Origin: Turnera subulata
Taxonomy: Eukaryota > Streptophyta > Magnoliopsida > Malpighiales > Passifloraceae
Direction: 5' to 3'
DNA length: 64,000 bases
Assembly (NCBI GenBank): GCA_028386065.3
Contig: JAKUCV010007826.1
Location: 1 to 64,000, forward strand
The position numbers and the translations under genes are program-made. Shown here piece by piece: positions 58,401-64,000 of the stretch (positions are counted from its first letter, which is position 1; each line of letters opens with the position of its first letter). A model generated the notes under the pieces. The model searched no databases and was not told the DNA's origin. It saw only the letters and a program-made list of their open reading frames with translations.

Positions 58401-60170
58401 TTAACTGCTAAACTGGTCAGACTGGTATCTGCTTGTGACACTCAAAGCATAAGCGATATCCAGTCTAGTACATAACATGACATATATGATAGATCCTATT
58501 GCCGAAGCAAAAGGAATCTTACTCATCCGCTCTCTCTCCTTAAATGTACTAGGACATTGATACTTTGAGAGAGACATGCCATGTGATAAGGGCAAGAACC
58601 CTCTCTTGGAATCTTGCATGCTAAACCTCTTTAGCACCTTGTCAATATACGTACTTTGACTTAGCCCGAGAAGCCTTTTGGATCTATCTCTATAGATCTT
58701 TATACCTAACACATAGGCAGCTTCTCCTAAGTCCTTCATCGAGAAATTCTTTCCTAACCAAGTCTTTACGGACTGTAGTGTCGGAATGTCATTCCCAATG
58801 AGCAAGATGTCTTCAACATACAACAACAAGAAAACAATGGTGCTCCCACTAACCTTCTTGTAAACACATGGTTCATCTTCGTTCTTGATGAAACCGAACT
58901 CTTTGATTACATCATTAAAACGAAGATTCCAACTCTTAGAAGCTTGCTTCAATCCATAAATGGATCTCTGCAACTTGCATACCATATTGGCATTCTCTGG
59001 ATTGACAAAACCTTCAGGCTGTGTCATGTACACATCCTCTAAAAGATTCCCATTAAGGAAGGCGGTTTTGACATCCATTTGCCATATCTCATAATCATAG
59101 TATGCCGCTATAACCAATAGAATCCGGATGGATTTAACCATGGCAACTGGTGAGAAAGTTTCATCATAGTCAATACCATGAACTTGCTTGAAACCTTTCG
59201 CAACCAATCGCCCTTTATAGGTAATCACATTACCATCCATGTCGATCTTTCTCTTAAAGACCCATTTGCACCCAATGGGTTTTACCCCTTCGGGTGGATC
59301 AACCAAGGTCCATACCTTGTTTTGATACATGGATTCCATTTCCGAATTCATGGCCTCTAGCCACTTCTCAGAGTCCGGACCCGTAATGGCCTGCTGATAG
59401 GAAGTGGGCTCATCCTCATCTATGAGCATCACATCTCCAGTATGAGTCATGAGAAATTCATATCTCTCAGGCTCATACCGAGTCCTATCTGACCTACGCG
59501 GTCCATGTGTTACAGGCACATGAATCTCATCCACAACTTCTTGTGGTTCCTGCCCTTGTTCCATCTCAGCCTCTATCTCTCGAACTTCTTCGAGTTCTAC
59601 TTTCCTCCCACTGATTCTTCTAGAAATAAATTCCCTTTCTAGAAAAATAACAGTCCGAGCCACAAACACTTTGTGCTCTAAAAGATTATAGAAATAATAC
59701 CCTTTCGTTTCCTTAGGGTATCCTACAAAGAGGCACTTGTCAGATTTAGGGCCGAGTTTATTCGAAGCTTCACGTCTTACGTAAGCCTCACAACCCCAAA
59801 TTCTCATAAAAGACAAATTGGGACGCTTCCCAGTCCATATCTCATATGGTGTCTTTTCGACGGATCTAGATGGAACACGGTTTAGTGTAAAAGCTGCACT
59901 CAATAATGCATGTCCCCAAAACGAAGGAGGAAGGTCAGCTTGACTCATCATCAAACGAACCATGTCCAACAAGGTTCTATTCCTCATTTCGGATACACCA
60001 TTCCATTGAGGCGTACCCGGCGGAGTGAGCTGTGATACTATACCACACTCCTTTAGATGATCAAGGAATTCTCGGTCTAAGTATTCACCCTCCTCGATCT
60101 GATAGAAGCATCTTAATACTTTTACCGAGTTGATTCTGTACTTCATTCTTGAATTCTTTGAACTTTTCAA
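58401..60170 (-). pseudogene. Copia integrase C-terminus and reverse transcriptase
   Basis: The frame joins the upstream part by a frameshift near 60090, in the middle of the integrase core. It carries TPPGTPQWNGVSEMRNRTLL with the third acid of the DDE triad, the GKRPNLSFMRIWGCEAYV region, then RT motifs WVFKRKIDMDGNV, GRLVAKGFKQVHGIDYDETF, QMDVKTAFLNGNL and LLLYVEDILLIGND. The usual YVDD is YVED here, a change of a catalytic Asp. It ends in a stop after the VTSRYQSDQ region. Confidence 0.9.
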
Positions 60171-61113
60171 AGGATTCAGACTTGTGTCTCATTAGATACA
60201 CATAGCCATATCTACTGAAATCGCCAGTAAATGTAACGAAGTATGAAAAACCACCTCTAGCCTGTGTGGATATAGGTCCGCATACATCACTATGTATAAG
60301 ACCTAATAAGTTCGATGCTCTCTCACCCTTACCGGTAAAAGGAGCCTTCGTCATTTTGCCTAACAAACACGACACACACGTCTCAAATGATTCATAATCA
60401 AATAAGTCTAAAAGTCCATCTTTATGGAGTTTAGATATACGAGTCTCGTTTATATGGCCTAAACGACAATGCCAAAGGTACGTTTCATTAGAATCATTCG
60501 TTCTAACCTTCTTCGTGTTAACGTTATAGATTGCGGTTTCTAGGTTTAGAACATACAAACCATTGCTCAAATATGCACCACCATAATATACATCATTGAA
60601 ATAAATGGAACAACAATTGTCCTTTATTACAAATGAAAATCCTTTGTTGTCAAGACAAGATACAGAAATCAGATTCCTGCTAATGGTTGGTACATAATAG
60701 CAATCGTCTAGTTCCAAAACTAAACCACTCAGTAAGGATAGATAATAAGTTCCTACGGCTAATGCAGCAATTCTTTCTCCATTTCCCACACGTAGGTCTA
60801 TCTCACCCTTAACCAATCTCCTACTCTTTCTCAATTCCTTCACATTTACACAAATGTGAGAACCACATCCGGTATCTAATACCCATGATGCAGAGAAAGA
60901 GATATTCGCTTCTATAACGAACATACCTAAAGCGGAAGACTTACTTCCCTTCCGCTCCTTCACCTTCTCAAGGTAAATAGGGCAGTTGTGCTTCCAATGC
61001 TCGGACTCTTCCATCCTACATTGGAACAATGCCTTAGAGGTCTCATACCTCTCATGCCTTGCTTGCTCCTCAAAGAGCATTTTCAGGTGTTCGATCATAT
61101 CGAACGCCCCCAT
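60085..61113 (-). pseudogene. Copia gag end, protease and integrase N-terminus
   Basis: Begins in gag (EHLKMLFEEQARHERYE), then jumps from FQCRMEE to HWKHNCPIYLE, so the middle of gag and the first half of the zinc knuckle are deleted. The protease has WVLDTGCGSHIC. The HHCC zinc region (WHCRLGH to CVSC), GLIHSDVCGPI and MLLSDRGG supply the first two acids of the integrase triad. It ends at the frameshift at 60085. Confidence 0.9.
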
Positions 61114-61128
61114 TTTCTCATGTTGCTT

Positions 61129-61389
61129 CTAAAGCTCAGAGTCCATGGTTATCAGCATAAGGCATGATGCATCTAATGCATCATCAAGATGCTTGTTGTA
61201 AGCATCCCTTTCTGCCCTAGGAGCACTAGATGCCGGTTCACTTGGAACGGGCCCTTCGAGGACATACAATTTCTTTTCTTGTTGGAGGACAATCCTCAAG
61301 TTACGATACCATTTCAGGAAGTTATTCCCGTTTAACTTTTCCTTCTCAAGGACCGATCGCAGTGACAATGTGCTAGTGTTTTGTGCCAT
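61129..61389 (-). pseudogene. Copia gag N-terminus
   Basis: Starts MAQNTSTLSLRSVLEKEKLN and includes FLKWYRNLRIVLQQEKKLYVL. A TAG at 61129-61131 ends it in the same frame as the next part; the usual residue there is Gln (CAG). Confidence 0.85.
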
Positions 61390-61955
61390 GGATACTCTAC
61401 AACAATGATCAACTCACACAAATAGTAGTCATGCATACAAAATCATTTAACAAGGAATTCTATTAAATGATGCTCCTACTACATAAATCAAGACAATTAT
61501 GTAAGTAGGTCAAGATCCATATTTCACTACAAGATAAGTTAGCTTTGGCTGATCGCTTACTCAATAGTTGTTTAGGTAGACAACTCTTGTCAATTACATC
61601 TCATGTAACTCTTGGATAGTTGAGTGAACAACACTTGTTCTAGTCTATCTTATAGACTTTGCTCAACTCCTTGCCTCTAGGTCCTTAATCCTATTAAGAT
61701 GACCTAGTTAAGTTCATCACCATAATAAGCAGTTCCGATATTACAATTATCGCGTCGCACCTCACTAGGATAAACAATGGCACCTTGCTTTGGCAAAACC
61801 TACCATTTGTTGATCTAAGCAATGATGAGTGCTTATCATGGTAGGCAACTAAGAACTTAATATTTGCATCAACATATTATTCCATACATTATATGCAAGT
61901 TCTTGATGAATCATACATTGGTGTTTGTAAATTTGGAAAACCAAAATTACATGTG

Positions 61956-62759
61956 AACATCGATGTTCAACTTGTAACATCGATGTTATGAGAATCTGAT
62001 TCTCTCCAACTACTTGGCAGTAGCTCAATAACATCGATGTTTAACTCTTAAACATCGATGTTGTTGAGATTCTTGAACTCCAAACTATTTGGCAGTAGCT
62101 CAATAACATCGATGTTGAACTTTCAAACATCGATGTTGTTGAGATTATGAAAGTTCAAGATTTTGGCAGTACTCAATATTTCGACCATATCTAAAGCTGT
62201 AGAGCTCGGATTTGTGCAAACTTGGTGTCCCTGGAAAGCTAAGAAGTAGGGCTACAACTTTACTGTTCAAGACAGACACCAATTCGGCCTCCTTCTGCCC
62301 CGAATTCGTAGTTGAAGTTACTGGGTTCCACAACATCGATGTTCAACACTTCAACATCGATGTTTGGAGATTGCGAATCTGCAAAACATCGATGTTGACA
62401 CTCAAACATCGATGTTGGAGGTTGCCGAACCCTCAAAACATCGATTTTGACCATCAAACCTCGATGTTTGAACTTCTGGAACTCAAGAACATCGATGTTG
62501 GACTCTACAACATCGATGTTATTTGAGTTCTGGAACTTCAAATCAATTTTGGCCGAGCTCAAATAACATCGATGTTTAACTCTTAAACATCGATGTTTTG
62601 AGAATTTTGCATGAGAACATCGATGTTGGTCACAGAACATCGATGTTATAAACGTTCGGCCAAGACCAACCTTCATCAGAACATCGATGTTTGTCACACA
62701 ACATCGATGTTATGAAGGTTCGGCCAAGGCTAAACATCATGCCCACAAACATCGATGTT
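61956..62759. repeat. Array of paired AACATCGATGTT palindromes in the copia leader
   Basis: Twenty-one copies (19 exact, 2 with one change) of the 12-base perfect palindrome AACATCGATGTT. Starts: 61956/61976, 62030/62051, 62105/62126, 62332/62353, 62385/62405, 62437/62457, 62488/62509, 62565/62586, 62616/62636, 62680/62700 and a single 62748. Within each pair the starts are 20 or 21 bases apart; pairs are 51-77 apart with one gap of 227. Sequence between the copies varies. The array lies between the PBS and gag. Confidence 0.97.
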
Positions 62760-62934
62760 GTGGCCTGGCTGTACTAGAATGACAATCGTTCTATACACAA
62801 ACCGCCACTTGGTTTTTCCTAGTCGAACTCTCCGTCTTACTGCCAAAAACACCTAGATTGATATCTCATACCAATCAAGTGCTTGTTGTCAAAACTCTTT
62901 TGACAAAAACACATCAACATGTACACAATTCATT

Positions 62935-63160
62935 TAGCACATCACTTATATAAAATGAATTCAGCATATCTCATATACTAGCATATTCGTAATATAACAC
63001 TTATATACAAACGGATTCAGCATATCACATACACCAAAACGAACTCAGCATATCACATATACTAAATGAGCCTAGCATATCATATATACTATCATGTTCA
63101 GCATATCACATATACTAAATGAACAAACAAATTAACATGGCATATCACACATATGCACAT
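62935..63160. repeat. Imperfect AGCATATCACATATACTAAATGA repeats
   Basis: The phrase CAGCATATCACATATAC with variants recurs about six times next to the PBS side of the leader. Units are 30-40 bases and irregular. Confidence 0.75.
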
Positions 63161-63186
63161 GAATTCGGTTTAGAACTTCACAAGGT

Positions 63187-63199
63187 GGCTCCGCTACCA
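63187..63199 (-). promoter_or_regulatory. Primer-binding site of copia element
   Basis: On the minus strand TGGTAGCGGAGCC, one base after the LTR. It resembles the initiator tRNA-Met site TGGTATCAGAGCC used by most copia elements, with two or three changes. Confidence 0.7.
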
Positions 63200-63200
63200 C

Positions 63201-64000
63201 TGTAAGTATCCGGTTCATGCAATTGACAATTAAAAGCACAAAATACAACATGTATGCGCAGCGGAAATACCAGATACACATGGAGGATCCAAGTGAAGGT
63301 AGCTAAACCGAATAACAATTTTTTACATACCTTGTTCGGTTGAGGTCTTTCACCCAACTGTAGAATCGAATCAGCTAGAGCCAGACAAAAGGCCTCGCCC
63401 CTCTACGATATCCACACGAACCGTGATTGCTGGCCGGGAATCATCACACGATCTCCAACCCGAGCTCTCTCGAACTGATGTGCTAGCAGCAGGTTTCCGG
63501 GAGCTGTGTTTGTGGTGTTTCTCTTCTTTCTCAAAGAAGGTGTATGGTCTGAAAATGGAGAACACTCTCAAGACTCTCTCAAGGGTGAATGCTCTGCAAA
63601 AACCAGACTCAAGTGATGAAGATGATGGCTTGAGTAATCTGATTACTCCACCCAATTAGTGCTAAGAGACAAATGGGGATAATGGCCAACACAATGGCCT
63701 ATTATCTTTCATAATTATGTCTCCACATAATCTTGTCTCCACTAATTGGATTCCACATCACATGCACTGATTTTGGGTTCAATAAGTCAGACTTTTATTG
63801 ACCCAAACCAGCCCAAAAACGACCCTGGTCCAACCACGGTCCAACCGCGGTTCAACCACACCCGGTTCAACCATGGTCCAACCACGGTTCAACCACCTGC
63901 TCGAATCAACGGCCCTTTGTGTGTGACCCTGTAGGCACTTGTAACGTCCGACAATAATTGTAAAACCTCATTTTACAATTATAAGCAAAGAGCGGCGTCT
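63201..64000 (-). repeat. 5' LTR of copia element (partial)
   Basis: The first 800 bases on this strand match 56463-57250. The rest, including the promoter side, lies beyond the window. Confidence 0.9.

Larger units (their letters stand above)
56463..64000 (-). mobile_element. Ty1/copia element, minus sense, 5' LTR runs past window end
   Basis: 3' LTR 56463-58026, interior 58027-63200, 5' LTR from 63201 on. Order in the minus sense: PBS, a 1.8-kb leader with palindrome array, gag start, protease, integrase, reverse transcriptase, RNase H remnant, polypurine tract. It inserted in the 3' region of the second gypsy copy. The two LTRs differ by only a few percent over the 760 bases compared, yet the coding part has a gag deletion, a stop, a frameshift and a changed RT active site, so it probably moved using proteins supplied by relatives. 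Confidence 0.9.

Noticed and set aside
62260..62697. 145-codon minus-strand frame rich in NIDV and HRC
   Set aside because: It is the palindrome array read as protein; spacers are unconserved and the frame covers only part of the array.
61956..62759. CRISPR-like regular short repeats
   Set aside because: The repeat is a 12-base palindrome with in-pair spacers of only 8-9 bases, it lies inside a plant copia element, and no cas genes are present.

Overview
The window reads as nuclear DNA of a flowering plant, most likely a eudicot. Three intron-containing host genes sit in a dense, nested bed of retrotransposons and DNA transposons. The species cannot be named from sequence alone. There is one assembly gap of 349 N at 57646-57994.

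Host genes. (1) 19158-20976, minus: a two-exon gene for the membrane pseudokinase CORYNE (CRN), 391 residues. (2) 24434-33809, minus: a 19-exon gene for an ARF-GAP of the VAN3/SCARFACE (AGD3) type with BAR, PH, ArfGAP and ankyrin parts, 829 residues, with one GC-AG intron. (3) 47103-48580, plus: a two-exon gene for a TSSC4-like protein, 449 residues. CRN and VAN3 are also next-door loci in Arabidopsis, so this is an old gene block swollen by transposons. CRN acts in CLE-peptide perception and VAN3 in vein patterning and vesicle traffic.

Mobile DNA, left to right. 1-2490 is the end of a long gypsy-type LTR. At 4048-4174 is a tRNA-derived SINE with an 18-base target duplication. 4176-4658 plus 14199-17330 is a 5'-truncated LINE split by a complete 9.5-kb gypsy element (4659-14198, exact GATGT duplication). 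That gypsy element has gag and protease remains of Tat/Ogre type and no reverse transcriptase or integrase. It carries, on the opposite strand, a spliced plant-mobile-domain gene with its own TATA box. 18617-18973 is a MITE and 22812-23108 a small TRIM-like solo LTR. 37218-41450 is a non-autonomous hAT split by a 3.2-kb gypsy solo LTR (37678-40895). 42212-44875 is a LINE derivative that keeps only ORF1. 45618-46818 is a second hAT, just upstream of the TSSC4-like gene. 51.2-53.8 kb is a decayed copia element. 53838-56462 is another copy of the gypsy family, cut by a copia element (56463 to beyond the window end).

The most unusual structure is in the leader of that last copia element: 21 copies of the 12-base palindrome AACATCGATGTT, 20 of them in pairs 20 or 21 bases apart (61956-62759). 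Second is the gypsy element, whose LTR promoter and internal antisense gene share the same cluster of inverted GACCGCC motifs ahead of near-identical TATA regions.
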